Positions 1-8,987 of a stretch of 64,000 nucleotides of DNA are shown here, piece by piece (position 1 is the stretch's first letter; every line of letters starts with the position of its first letter). The DNA comes from Burkholderia pyrrocinia (GTDB taxonomy: Bacteria; Pseudomonadota; Gammaproteobacteria; Burkholderiales; Burkholderiaceae). The notes under the pieces were generated by a model. It was not told the DNA's origin. It saw only the letters and a list, made by a program, of their open reading frames with translations, and ran no database searches. Location: the NCBI RefSeq assembly GCF_003330765.1, contig NZ_CP024903.1, positions 620,001 through 684,000 of the forward strand. The letters are read 5' to 3'. A program made the translations under genes and the position numbers.

Positions 1-35
1 ACAAAGTAGAAAACTTCGGGGGCTACGCTACTCGC

Positions 36-1757
36 TTACTTACCCGTGTCGGGAACCAGCGTGATTTCCACGCGACGGTTCCTCGCGCGCCCGTCCGGCG
101 TATCGTTGCTCGCGATCGGCCGCGTCATGCCGTAGCCCTGGATCGCAAACTGCGTCGCCGGAATACCGGACGCGTCGACCAGCCAGTCGCGCACGGCTTC
201 CGCGCGTGCCGTAGAGAGCTTCAGGTTGCTGTCCGGCTTGCCCACGTCGTCGGTGTGGCCGGCGATGAGGATCCGCTTGTCGGGATGGGACTTGATCATT
301 TCGAGCGCGCCGACCATCGCTCGGTTCGAGCCGGGCTTCAACTGCGCGCGGCCGCTGTCGAACAGCGACATGCTGTCGAGTGTCACGACGGCGGGCGGTG
401 GGGGCGGCGGCGCGTACGATGCGATTGTGTTGTTCAGCGCCGGCATCAGTTGCGTACCCCGATACATGCCGAACGACAAACGCAGCGGAACACCCGTGCG
501 GGCGTACCGGTCGAGCAGATCACGATCGGCCACGAGCGCCCGCAGCGCATCGCGTTTCGCGGCGTCGTGCGCTGCCGGGATCGTCGAATAGCGGCCGAGA
601 TCGGCACCCATTCGGCTCAGCAGCGCCTCGTTGTTTCTGGCGGCGCCCCAAAAGGCGACGGCGGCCGTGCAGGCGAGCAGGGCGAGCGCGTGCGCCACGG
701 CTGCCATGCGAGGTGACATCCAGTATCGTCGGGGCATTGCCTCGATCAGCGGCTGCGGGAGCGGCCACGGCATCGGCGACGCGGCGACGGCCGCACGTCT
801 CACGCGCGTCTGCATTTCGACGTCGCGTTCCCACGGACGATCCGGATCGCTTGCGGGCCCGCAGTCGATCCAGCCGGCGCCGAACAATGCCCACGGCGTA
901 GCCGGCTGCTGCCGGTCCGCGAGCGCGGCAAGCACGACACGTTGCGTCCAGCCCATGATCGATGCAAGGGCCGCGGCACGCGTCGCGGCCATGCGATCGT
1001 CGGGCGCGCGCCGGACCGCATCCTCCGCCGCACGGATCACGGGTTCGAAGCGATTGACGTCCGTCAGGTGAGCGGCCGAGGAAACGCCGTACCACTCCGG
1101 CGTCGCGAGACCGATCGGGCCGGTGGCAAGCCGCTGGTAGACCGCCACATACCCGGGCAGTCGCGTGCCCAGCATTCGGGCGGCATCGGCGACGGCCTGC
1201 CGAACGACGCGCAGCTTTTGCGTCAGCACGTCCGCTCCCGTGTGCAGCGCCGGCGCGACTGACAGCACGACGCCATCCGGGGCCCGGCCGTCGCGCCATT
1301 GCCTGACCGCCACGGCCAGCCTCGGCAGATCCTGCGGGCGATCGACGCGCAGCCAGATGCCGCCGTCGCCAACGTGCGCGTGCCGGGTTTCGCTCATCCC
1401 GTCGAACAGCGCAGGCAGACCATCACCGATCACGAGCACGAGCGGTATGCGCGTGCGCAGGTTCACCGGAATGTCTGCCGTCGCGGCACCCAGCGTGGTA
1501 AGCACGTGCGCGCTCTGTTCACGCGCGCGGGAAAGCCGGCGTGTGCGCCACCCTATCAGCGCGAGCGCAACGATGCCGATGATGACCGTGACTGTCCAGA
1601 TGACGCCGGGACCAAGCGGTAGCACCAGCCAGACCACGGCGAGCGCAAGCGCGGCCGCGAATGCGACCATGACCCGGGACGGATAGCCGAGTCCTTCGTG
1701 GCCGCGATCGGGTATTCGCATCGATGCCGTGGAGAGAACAGGCAGGTCGGATTTCAC
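36..1757 (-). CDS. T6SS OmpA-domain protein with TssM-like N-terminal half
   Basis: About 573 aa. A GTG start at 1757 is chosen because it overlaps the tssL stop by four bases (GTGA); an in-frame ATG at 1721 is the alternative. Two hydrophobic segments lie near residues 30-70. Next comes a region that resembles the degenerate nucleotide-binding region of IcmF/TssM (VLVIGDG, no Walker A lysine), and a further membrane segment lies near 350. A proline run and an OmpA/MotB peptidoglycan-binding domain form the C-terminus (GHTDDVG, NxxLSxxRAxAV, and a final RNRRVEI motif). The role is probably to anchor the T6SS membrane complex to the cell wall, supplying the OmpA part that this short TssL lacks. 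It is third in the leftward tssK-tssL operon. The OmpA domain is certain; the TssM-like reading is by eye. Confidence 0.85.
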   Translation of the reverse strand: MKSDLPVLSTASMRIPDRGHEGLGYPSRVMVAFAAALALAVVWLVLPLGPGVIWTVTVIIGIVALALIGWRTRRLSRAREQSAHVLTTLGAATADIPVNLRTRIPLVLVIGDGLPALFDGMSETRHAHVGDGGIWLRVDRPQDLPRLAVAVRQWRDGRAPDGVVLSVAPALHTGADVLTQKLRVVRQAVADAARMLGTRLPGYVAVYQRLATGPIGLATPEWYGVSSAAHLTDVNRFEPVIRAAEDAVRRAPDDRMAATRAAALASIMGWTQRVVLAALADRQQPATPWALFGAGWIDCGPASDPDRPWERDVEMQTRVRRAAVAASPMPWPLPQPLIEAMPRRYWMSPRMAAVAHALALLACTAAVAFWGAARNNEALLSRMGADLGRYSTIPAAHDAAKRDALRALVADRDLLDRYARTGVPLRLSFGMYRGTQLMPALNNTIASYAPPPPPPAVVTLDSMSLFDSGRAQLKPGSNRAMVGALEMIKSHPDKRILIAGHTDDVGKPDSNLKLSTARAEAVRDWLVDASGIPATQFAIQGYGMTRPIASNDTPDGRARNRRVEITLVPDTGK

Positions 1758-2485
1758 GGTCGAACGACCTTCGCTGCCACGATATGCGCGAGCTGCATGT
1801 CGAGCGCTGTCGCCCAGACGCCCCATACGATCGCCGCGGCCACGCAGGCGAGCCCGGCGATCGCCCACGGGGAAAGTCGATAGAACCAGTCGGAAAACCG
1901 CCGTCCGGCACGATCCGCAATGAATGGCCGATCCGAGGTCGAGCGCAGCGCGTCCAATTTCGCGTTTAGCGACGCAATCAACTCGGCGCGCTCCGCTTCG
2001 CCCTCGCGGGCGTACCGGCCGATGAATCCCATTCCGAGGATCGCCGAATAGCACTCGAGCAGGGCGACCGGAGGCGACGGCTCGCGCATGCGCGCATCGA
2101 GTCGCTCGAATACGCGCTCGCCGGCTTCATGCAGGTTGAACTGCTCGACCTGCAGCGGCTTGTGCTCCCATCCGGCTCGGGAATCGATCGGCAGGTGCCG
2201 CAGCGCTGCTTCGTCGAGCAACCCGCACTGCGCGACCAGCGCCTCCGTGCGTATGTCGTCCGGAAAGCCTCGTCGCTCCAGAGCGCTCGCGAACTGTTCG
2301 ACGAGCTGCTTGCACCGTCCGCGCAACGCGACCGGGTCCTGCGTCTGCCCGCCTGAGGCGAGATTCGTCACGAGCAGCGCCGTGTCGCGCAGCAGATCGC
2401 GAATCCCGTCGACGGGTGGGCTGCCGGCGCCCGCCGCACTCTGCATCAGGGCGATCTCGTTTCGGTTGGACGTCAGGGCATTCAT
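1754..2485 (-). CDS. tssL: T6SS membrane-complex protein TssL (DotU/IcmH family)
   Basis: A 243-aa protein of the DotU family: a cytoplasmic helical domain (motifs VTNLASGG and LLDEAAL, and ECYSAILGMGFIGRY near 145-160) followed by a single C-terminal transmembrane segment (WAIAGLACVAAAIVWGVW, about 212-230) and a short periplasmic tail. It forms the TssJLM trans-envelope complex with TssM and TssJ. It has no peptidoglycan-binding extension; that function appears to sit in the next gene. The start overlaps the tssK stop as ATGA, so translation is coupled. Confidence 0.93.
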   Translation of the reverse strand: MNALTSNRNEIALMQSAAGAGSPPVDGIRDLLRDTALLVTNLASGGQTQDPVALRGRCKQLVEQFASALERRGFPDDIRTEALVAQCGLLDEAALRHLPIDSRAGWEHKPLQVEQFNLHEAGERVFERLDARMREPSPPVALLECYSAILGMGFIGRYAREGEAERAELIASLNAKLDALRSTSDRPFIADRAGRRFSDWFYRLSPWAIAGLACVAAAIVWGVWATALDMQLAHIVAAKVVRP

Positions 2486-3834
2486 GAGCGCAGTACCGCG
2501 TAAAGTTCGAGCGAGGCGTCCGGCACCGACGCGGGCAAGTAGATCTGGCAGGCTCGCGCGGCAAGCATTTTTGCGTGCACGCTACTGGACGAATCCAGCG
2601 CGAAGTACTGGTTGTCCAGACGTACCGGGATCGCGCCCGGCACCCGCTGCACGGCCTTGAGCGGAATGCCGAGCAGTGCCGAATTGATGATGTGCTCGAC
2701 GTCGTCGGGCGCCCCGATCTTGCACAGCCGCGGAAACCGTTCGGCAAGCTCGAACGCAGGCATCGGCGCGTTGACCGACAGGTACCAGTCGGCGGCGTCT
2801 GCGACGATTCGCTCATCGAGGAACTGGCCGGTCCAGGTGGTCGGCCCTTTGCGCGTGAGGCCGATCGACACGACCCGCGACGGAATGATGGCATCGAGCA
2901 ACGCCCGGATCGTCGACTCGAGTTTCGCGAACACCTCGTCGGCTCGCCCATGGTCGTACGCGGGAATGTCGGTCAGCTGGGCGCCCGTCGAGAAGGTCAT
3001 CAACGCGCTGGCCAGTTGTGCCAGAGTGGCGTACAAATGCTCCGGCGACCGGCGCGGGTGCGTCGCGAACAGCCGTAGCTGCGGCCACGCCGCATGAATG
3101 CAGTGAAGCAGCCAGAAGAGCTGCACGTCGGCCACGCCGTATTCGGTGACCTGCTCGACGCGCTCGCTACGGCGCGCTCCGAGCGCGAGGCTCTTGGCAT
3201 GCAGGATGTCTGCAAGGCGATTGATCCGCTCGAGGTGCAGCGGATGACTGCCGAGCGTCAGGCATGGCGGCACGTACCGGTGATCGACCAGGAACTGGCC
3301 GCTCGATCCACGCGTCAGTCGCGCGATTGCACAGACGGTGTCGTCAGCATGCGACTCGAACTCGAACAGGAGGCGTACCGCGTGCCGTTCGGCCGCGATT
3401 TCGGTCTCGCCGGTTCCGTTCAGGTCCGTGACCTTCACGAATTCGCGGTATGAGCGCCGCGGGCGGGCAAGCGAGGTCTCGTCGAAACGGTAGTTGCTGC
3501 CGTTCGCATCCGGCAGCGCAAGTGCAGCGAGTACGACGACGCTCTGAATGTCCGTCGGCACGCCTTGCGTCAGATCACGCGCAGAAGGCAGCGCATCGGC
3601 GATGGTCGTGTCGATCGGGGTGCCGTCCGGGAAGCACAGCGTCAGGCGGGCGAGTTTCAGGCGCCCCGTCGCCAGCGCTTCTTCGTCGACCTCGACGGCA
3701 AGCGTGCCCCACGGCTCCGACATCGCCGCAGATGCGTACTGACGTAGCGCAAATTCAGCCCATCTGTCCTGTTGCTGGAAATGCTGCTGCGTCAGGATGA
3801 GGCCCTCGTGCCATAGTGGCTTCTCGATTCGCAT
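2482..3834 (-). CDS. tssK: T6SS baseplate protein TssK
   Basis: About 450 aa, the usual TssK length. The N-terminus carries the family signature KPLWHEGLILTQQHFQQQDRW, which marks ATG 3834 as the real start rather than the open frame upstream to 3873. Later family blocks include the LFWLLHCIHAAWP helix and the C-terminal QYFALD strand. TssK trimers join the TssEFG baseplate to the TssJLM membrane complex. It is the first gene of the leftward arm and is transcribed from the AT-rich spacer that also serves the divergent tssBC arm. Confidence 0.95.
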   Translation of the reverse strand: MRIEKPLWHEGLILTQQHFQQQDRWAEFALRQYASAAMSEPWGTLAVEVDEEALATGRLKLARLTLCFPDGTPIDTTIADALPSARDLTQGVPTDIQSVVVLAALALPDANGSNYRFDETSLARPRRSYREFVKVTDLNGTGETEIAAERHAVRLLFEFESHADDTVCAIARLTRGSSGQFLVDHRYVPPCLTLGSHPLHLERINRLADILHAKSLALGARRSERVEQVTEYGVADVQLFWLLHCIHAAWPQLRLFATHPRRSPEHLYATLAQLASALMTFSTGAQLTDIPAYDHGRADEVFAKLESTIRALLDAIIPSRVVSIGLTRKGPTTWTGQFLDERIVADAADWYLSVNAPMPAFELAERFPRLCKIGAPDDVEHIINSALLGIPLKAVQRVPGAIPVRLDNQYFALDSSSSVHAKMLAARACQIYLPASVPDASLELYAVLRS

Positions 3835-4305
3835 GGTCTCTCGTGTGGTGCGTCTGTTCGTTATTCGGTGCAATGGCGTAACCTATACACGATCTTTCGG
3901 GAAACGCGTAAACAATTCAGATAAAGCCAAGTGTTTTCGTTTACTAATGATGGGTGAATGTCATTGTGAAAAATATAAAACAACTAGGTCATTTATTTTG
4001 AGATATTTCGTTTTTTGAGATTGTTGCTTGGGCCGCTATGGGAGCGGCGGATCAATGAGAGATAAGCCTTGGATAGCCGGTGTTGGCGGGTTTCTGATGA
4101 TGAGGCGTGGATGGAAACGGTCTTGCATGATCCGTATTCCATATTATTGATATAAAGAGGAATTTTGGGGGTTTGGCTATTTAATTTGAGATATAAGAAT
4201 TTATAACATTTGGCGAAGCGAATTTTGCGTGACTCGCTTTGACGAACTCAAAGTTTACCGTGTATAAGTGCCGTGCGATATCGCCGTACGAACGGAGACC
4301 ACACG
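3835..4305. promoter_or_regulatory. Divergent, AT-rich spacer between the two T6SS arms
   Basis: About 470 bases with no convincing gene. Base composition is far more AT-rich than the flanks, especially 3900-4020 and 4135-4220. It must hold the promoters for leftward tssK and rightward tssBC. A possible sigma70 site for the right arm is TTGCAT at 4123 followed by ATTGAT near 4146. AT-rich T6SS spacers are often bound by H-NS-type silencers, but no binding site can be proven from sequence alone. Confidence 0.5.
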
Positions 4306-4428
4306 ATGAAGAATCGATCGGGGCATGCAGCGCATGATGCGCATTGGAATCGTGCGCGAGCATCGAACGGGTTAGCGTCGTGCCGGATGCGTCGTGCGCC
4401 TGCCAAGTGCTTGACCACTAACAACTAA
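4306..4428 (+). CDS. Possible 40-aa leader peptide upstream of tssB
   Basis: A short ORF (MKNRSGHAAHDAHW..., ending LTTNN) with a good ribosome site (GGAG at 4294, nine bases before the ATG). It closes with TAA at 4426, whose last bases form part of the AAGG ribosome site of tssB at 4438. It is rich in basic residues and histidine and has no membrane segment or recognised domain. Its composition matches the GC-rich side of the spacer, so it is open over the stretch where the AT-rich promoter DNA ends. It could be a translated leader, a small protein, or chance. Confidence 0.35.
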   Translation: MKNRSGHAAHDAHWNRARASNGLASCRMRRAPAKCLTTNN

Positions 4429-4437
4429 GGATTGCCA

Positions 4438-4950
4438 ATGGATAGCTTCCAGAGAGAGATTCCGAAAAGCCGTGTTTCGATCACACTTGATCTGCATACG
4501 GGCGGGGCCCAGAAGAAGGTCGAACTGCCGTTGAAGCTGCTCGTCGCGGGCGACTTCAGCGCGGGCCGTGAGCAGGCGCCGCTGGCCGAGCGCAAGAAGG
4601 TCAATATCGACAAGAACAACTTCGATGCTGTCCTGGCCGACTATGCGCCGGATCTGAAGATCGCTGCGGACAATACCCTGGCAGGCGATGGCTCGGAACT
4701 GCCGGTGAACCTTTCGTTCCGCTCGATGAAAGACTTCGAGCCGGAGCAGGTCGCTCGCCAGATTCCAGAACTGCAGGCGATGCTGGCAATGCGCAATCTG
4801 TTGCGCGACCTCAAGTCGAATCTGCTCGACAACGGTACGTTCCGCCGCGAGTTCGAGAAGATCCTGAAGGACAAGCGCCTCTCCGACAAGCTGCGTGGCG
4901 AACTGGGCCAAATTGCCACCGCGACCCTGCAACAGGAAGGCCATGCCTGA
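4438..4950 (+). CDS. tssB: T6SS sheath protein TssB (VipA)
   Basis: A 170-aa small sheath subunit. Family features are the N-terminal DSFQREIPKSRVSITLD strand, LPLKLLVAGDFS near 28-40, the SFRSMKDFEPEQVARQIPEL block and the C-terminal helix. TssB pairs with TssC to form the contractile sheath around the Hcp tube. ATG 4438 is preferred over the upstream TTG at 4432 because AAGG lies seven bases before it. tssC follows after 73 bases. Confidence 0.96.
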   Translation: MDSFQREIPKSRVSITLDLHTGGAQKKVELPLKLLVAGDFSAGREQAPLAERKKVNIDKNNFDAVLADYAPDLKIAADNTLAGDGSELPVNLSFRSMKDFEPEQVARQIPELQAMLAMRNLLRDLKSNLLDNGTFRREFEKILKDKRLSDKLRGELGQIATATLQQEGHA

Positions 4951-5023
4951 GCGCGGCCGGCCCAAGATGGCCGTCACCGCCTCCCGCAACCACGCAGCCA
5001 TACGAAACGGGACAGAGAGAACC

Positions 5024-6556
5024 ATGAAACAGAACGAATCGCATCAGGGCGCAACGGAAACCGTCGTGCTCGAGAATGACAGCGTCTACGCTGCGCTGTG
5101 CAACAAGATCAACCTGAAACCGGTCGCCGAGGCCCAGCCGCTGGAAGCGTTCCGCGACAACGATGCGTTGTCGGAAGCGTCGGCCGACGAGCGCGTGGCG
5201 CGCGGCATGGACGCGCTGCTCAACCTGATCGCGAAGGAAAGCAAGCCGGTCGATCGTCTGGACAAGTCGCTGCTCGATTTTTACATCGGCCAGCTCGACC
5301 GCCAGATCGGCCGCCAGCTCGACGCCGTCATGCACACCGCGGACTTCCAGGCGCTCGAAGGGCGCTGGCGCGGCCTGAAGATGCTCGTTGCCCGCACGGA
5401 CTTCCGCAAGAACGCCCGCATCGAAGTGCTGGACGTATCGAAGGATGCGCTGCAGCGCGATTTCGAGGACACGCCGGAACTGATCCAGAGCGGCCTGTAT
5501 CGCCTGACCTACATCGAGGAATACGACACGCCGGGCGGTCAGCCGATCAGCGCGATGGTCAGCGACTTCGAGTTCACGCATTCGCCGCAGGACGTGGCGC
5601 TGCTGCGCAACATCTCGAAGGTCGCCGCTGCCGCGCACATGCCGTTCATCGGCGCGGTCGGCGCGGCGTTCTTCGGCAAGAGGTCGATGGAGGAAGTCGC
5701 AGCCATTCAGGACATCGGCAACTACTTCGATCGCGCCGAGTACATCAAGTGGAAGAGCTTCCGCGACACGGACGATGCGCGTTACGTCGGTCTGACGATG
5801 CCGCGTGTGCTCGGCCGTCTGCCGTACGGCAAAGACACGACGCCGGTGCGCGCGTTCAACTATGAAGAGGCGGTGAAGGGCCCGGACCACGACAAGTATC
5901 TGTGGGTGAACGCGTCGTTCGCGTTCGCGGCCAACATGGTGCGCAGCTTCGTCAGCAATGGCTGGTGCGTGCAGATCCGCGGCCCGCAGGCAGGCGGCAA
6001 GGTTGAAGACCTGCCGGTGCACCTGTACGACCTCGGCACCGGCGTGCAGCCGAAGATCCCGACCGAAGTGCTGATTCCGGAGACGCGCGAGTTCGAATTC
6101 GCGAATCTGGGCTTCATTCCGCTGTCGTTCTACAAGAATCACGACTTCGCGTGCTTCTTCTCGGCCAGCTCGACGCAGAAGCCGGCGCTGTACGAGACGA
6201 AGGAAGCGACGGCCAACAGCCGTATCAACGCGCGCCTGCCGTACATCTTCCTGCTGTCGCGGATTGCTCACTACCTGAAGTTGATCCAGCGCGAGAACAT
6301 CGGCACGACCAAGGATCGTCGCTTGCTCGAGCTCGAGCTGAACAGCTGGATCAAGGGGCTCGTGACCGAGATGAAGGATCCGGGCGACGAGCTGCAGGCG
6401 TCGCACCCGTTGCGCGAAGCGAAGGTGACCGTCGAGGACATCGAGGACAACCCGGGCTTCTTCCGCATCAAGCTGTTCGTCATCCCGCACTTCCAGGTCG
6501 AGGGCATGGATATCGGGCTGTCGCTGGTGTCGCAGATGCCGAAGGCCAAGGCCTGA
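5024..6556 (+). CDS. tssC: T6SS sheath protein TssC (VipB)
   Basis: A 510-aa large sheath subunit of normal length. Recognisable blocks are LDFYIGQLDRQIGRQLDAVMH, the FQALEGRWRGLKMLV motif, IGNYFDRAEYIKWKSFRDT, the NGWCVQIRGPQAGG loop, and the C-terminal domain with EVKDPGDELQASHPLREAKV-like sequence (VTEMKDPGDEL) and FQVEGMDIGLSLVSQMP. ATG 5024 follows a GAGAGA ribosome site; the open frame upstream to 4895 overlaps tssB and is not used. hcp and tssE, which often follow tssC, are absent here; vgrG comes next after 82 bases. Confidence 0.96.
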   Translation: MKQNESHQGATETVVLENDSVYAALCNKINLKPVAEAQPLEAFRDNDALSEASADERVARGMDALLNLIAKESKPVDRLDKSLLDFYIGQLDRQIGRQLDAVMHTADFQALEGRWRGLKMLVARTDFRKNARIEVLDVSKDALQRDFEDTPELIQSGLYRLTYIEEYDTPGGQPISAMVSDFEFTHSPQDVALLRNISKVAAAAHMPFIGAVGAAFFGKRSMEEVAAIQDIGNYFDRAEYIKWKSFRDTDDARYVGLTMPRVLGRLPYGKDTTPVRAFNYEEAVKGPDHDKYLWVNASFAFAANMVRSFVSNGWCVQIRGPQAGGKVEDLPVHLYDLGTGVQPKIPTEVLIPETREFEFANLGFIPLSFYKNHDFACFFSASSTQKPALYETKEATANSRINARLPYIFLLSRIAHYLKLIQRENIGTTKDRRLLELELNSWIKGLVTEMKDPGDELQASHPLREAKVTVEDIEDNPGFFRIKLFVIPHFQVEGMDIGLSLVSQMPKAKA

Positions 6557-6638
6557 TCTGACGTTTCAAGCATGACCCGCTGGGGCGCCGATGGCTGCCC
6601 CGGTGGTGCCGTTGTGTGCATGGACCTGAGAGAAAACC

Positions 6639-8978
6639 ATGTCGATGATATTGCCGTCGCAGGCTTACGAATTGAAGCTGGCGCCGCACCCGGCGCCGAC
6701 GTCCGTCCTCCGGTTCACCGGTCGGGACGCGGTGAGCGAGTTGTACCGCTACGACATCGAGTTCACGAGCCCGGTGGCGGGCATCCCGATGGACCAGGTG
6801 GTCGGTCGCCCTGCGAAGTTCGTTGTCGCTCCGGTCGATCCGAACATGGACTATCTGCGCAGGATGTTCGGCGAAAACGCGGAGCAGTTCAGCAAGATGC
6901 CGCCGGCTTACACGGTCCACGGCGTCATCACGCAGTTCGACGAGTTTGGCACCTCGGCCGACCAGACGCACTATCGGGTCCGGCTCGAGCCGAAGCTCGA
7001 CGACCTGAACCGGGGCGTGACGAGCCGACTATTCCAGAAACAGTCGGTCGACGAGATCGTCACTGACACGCTGCGTCATTACGGCTACCGGGCAGGGGTC
7101 GATTTCGCGTTCCAGTTGCGCGGCCAGTACAAGCGGCGCGAATACGTCACGCAGTATCACGAGACGACGTTTGCCTTTATCCAGCGCCTTTGCGCGGAGG
7201 AAGGGATCTGGTTCCGCTGGGAGCAGAAGAAGGATCACGCGGTGCTCGTGTTCGGCGACGACCTGGACGCGTATGCGCGCAAGCAACGCACCGTGTCGTA
7301 CCGGCGCGACTCCGGGCTCGAGAGTTCCGGCACGGACGCGATCAAGACACTCGAGAAGCGGACTCAGCGCGTGCCTGAAGCCGTGCGTTTGCATGACTAC
7401 AACCATCGGCAAGCCGGTGTGTCGCTGCTGGTCGAGGAGAATGCCGCGCGCGGCGACAAGACGACCGATGCTGTCGACTACCGTTGGGGCGAGCATTACG
7501 AGACGCCGGAGGAGGGCAAGCGGATTGCCCGTCTGCGATATGAGGCGTATCTGGCGAGCCAGATCACGTTCAAGGGGACCGGCAATCCGTTCTGGCTGGA
7601 GGCGGGCGAGGTCATGCGGATCGAGCCGAGCCGGGCCGATGCAAAGCACGGGATCTTCGTCACGTCGGTGGAGTCGCACGGTGGACGTGATCAGTCGTAT
7701 TGGGTGACCTTCGAGGGGGTTCCGTCTGATCGGGTCTGGCGCATGCCGACGGCATCGATCACACGACCGATCATCGACGGCATCCTGCCGGCGCGCATCA
7801 CGTCGCCCGGGGATTACAAATACGCGTACCTGACCGAGCAGGGCTGGTACGTGATCGTCCTGCCGTTCGATCTGGACGAGTGGAGCCCGGGCGGCACGAG
7901 CCGGCCGGTGCGGTTCGCGAAACCCTATAGCGGCGACAACTACGGCCATCATTTTCCGCTGATCGATGGGGCGGAGGTGGCGATCGTCCATACCGGTGGC
8001 GATCCGAATCGGCCCGTGATCATCGGGGCCATGCACGACAGTCTGCATCCGGACCTCGTCAACAACCTGAACAACACCCGCAACCTGATCCGTACAGCCG
8101 CGCAGAACGAGATGCGGATGGAGGACAAGGAAGGTGTCGAGCATATCCATTTGACGACGCCGTATCAGACCAGTGAGCTCAATCTTGGGCATATGGTCGA
8201 TGGGGATCGGAAGGAGCGAGGGCGCGGTGCGGAATTGCGCACCGATGGGCCGGCGGCTGTTCGGGGCGCAAAGGGCGTGTTGGTAACCGCCGAGGAACAG
8301 CCAGGCGCTGCAGGCCAGCAACTTGCGATGCGGGATGCCGAAATGACCCTCGAGCAGGCCGAACAAATCTTGCATTCGCTCAATGATTCGGCGAGCGCGG
8401 CGCAGGCCCTGCAGGCTGACATCGATCAACAACGCGCGCTGATCCAGCAAAAGCTCAAGCAGCTTCAGAAACCCGTCATCGTCGCGACAGCCCCCGATGG
8501 CATCGGTCTCGCTAGTGGTCAGCAGATGCAGTTGGCCGCCCGCAAGCAAATGTTTGTCACGGCCGGCGACGGGCTCGACATCGGCGTCATGAAGCGTATC
8601 GCAGTCGCGGCCGGCGAAGCGATCTCGCTTTTTGCGGCGAGGCTCGGGATTCGGATCTTCGCCGCGAAGGGGAAAGTCCAGATCCAGGCGCAGTCCGACA
8701 CGATGGAATTGATGTCGATGCAGGACATGACAGCCAGTTCGTCGGATGGCGAAGTGATCATCACGGGCCGCAAAGGCGTCACGCTCGGCGATGGGGCCGG
8801 CGCTTACATCAAGCTATCGGGCGGAAAGATCATTCTCGGCAGTCCGGCCGGAGAAATCGAGCTCAAGGGTAACCTGAAAGTCGATGACCCGGACGGCGGC
8901 AGCTTCAAGTTCCCGACATGGTCCAGGGCGCCGCTCAACGACGTGAAGAACGCAACGAACTTCGGATTCTCTGAATAA
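6639..8978 (+). CDS. vgrG: T6SS spike protein VgrG
   Basis: A 779-aa VgrG/Tle-type spike. Residues 1-400 give the gp27-like base (LRFTGRDAVSELYRYDIEFTS; RLCAEEGIWFRWE; GNPFWLEAGEVM). Then come the gp5-like OB fold (RITSPGDYKYAYLTEQGWYVIVLPFDLD, VGD-like HFPLIDGAEV) and the beta-helix/DUF2345 tail (TAPDGIGLASGQQMQLAARK through GEIELKGNLKV). A short coiled coil (QALQADIDQQRALIQQKLKQLQ) sits before the tail. The effector gene starts nine bases downstream, so this spike most probably carries that effector. Confidence 0.95.
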   Translation: MSMILPSQAYELKLAPHPAPTSVLRFTGRDAVSELYRYDIEFTSPVAGIPMDQVVGRPAKFVVAPVDPNMDYLRRMFGENAEQFSKMPPAYTVHGVITQFDEFGTSADQTHYRVRLEPKLDDLNRGVTSRLFQKQSVDEIVTDTLRHYGYRAGVDFAFQLRGQYKRREYVTQYHETTFAFIQRLCAEEGIWFRWEQKKDHAVLVFGDDLDAYARKQRTVSYRRDSGLESSGTDAIKTLEKRTQRVPEAVRLHDYNHRQAGVSLLVEENAARGDKTTDAVDYRWGEHYETPEEGKRIARLRYEAYLASQITFKGTGNPFWLEAGEVMRIEPSRADAKHGIFVTSVESHGGRDQSYWVTFEGVPSDRVWRMPTASITRPIIDGILPARITSPGDYKYAYLTEQGWYVIVLPFDLDEWSPGGTSRPVRFAKPYSGDNYGHHFPLIDGAEVAIVHTGGDPNRPVIIGAMHDSLHPDLVNNLNNTRNLIRTAAQNEMRMEDKEGVEHIHLTTPYQTSELNLGHMVDGDRKERGRGAELRTDGPAAVRGAKGVLVTAEEQPGAAGQQLAMRDAEMTLEQAEQILHSLNDSASAAQALQADIDQQRALIQQKLKQLQKPVIVATAPDGIGLASGQQMQLAARKQMFVTAGDGLDIGVMKRIAVAAGEAISLFAARLGIRIFAAKGKVQIQAQSDTMELMSMQDMTASSSDGEVIITGRKGVTLGDGAGAYIKLSGGKIILGSPAGEIELKGNLKVDDPDGGSFKFPTWSRAPLNDVKNATNFGFSE

Positions 8979-8987
8979 AGCTCATCC

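Noticed and set aside
4211..4229. Possible sigma54 promoter (TGGC...TTGC) upstream of tssB
   Set aside because: The GG and GC elements are 13 bases apart instead of the required 10.
4811..6490. 559-codon open frame on the minus strand opposite tssC
   Set aside because: Antisense shadow; the tssC protein on the plus strand is unmistakable.
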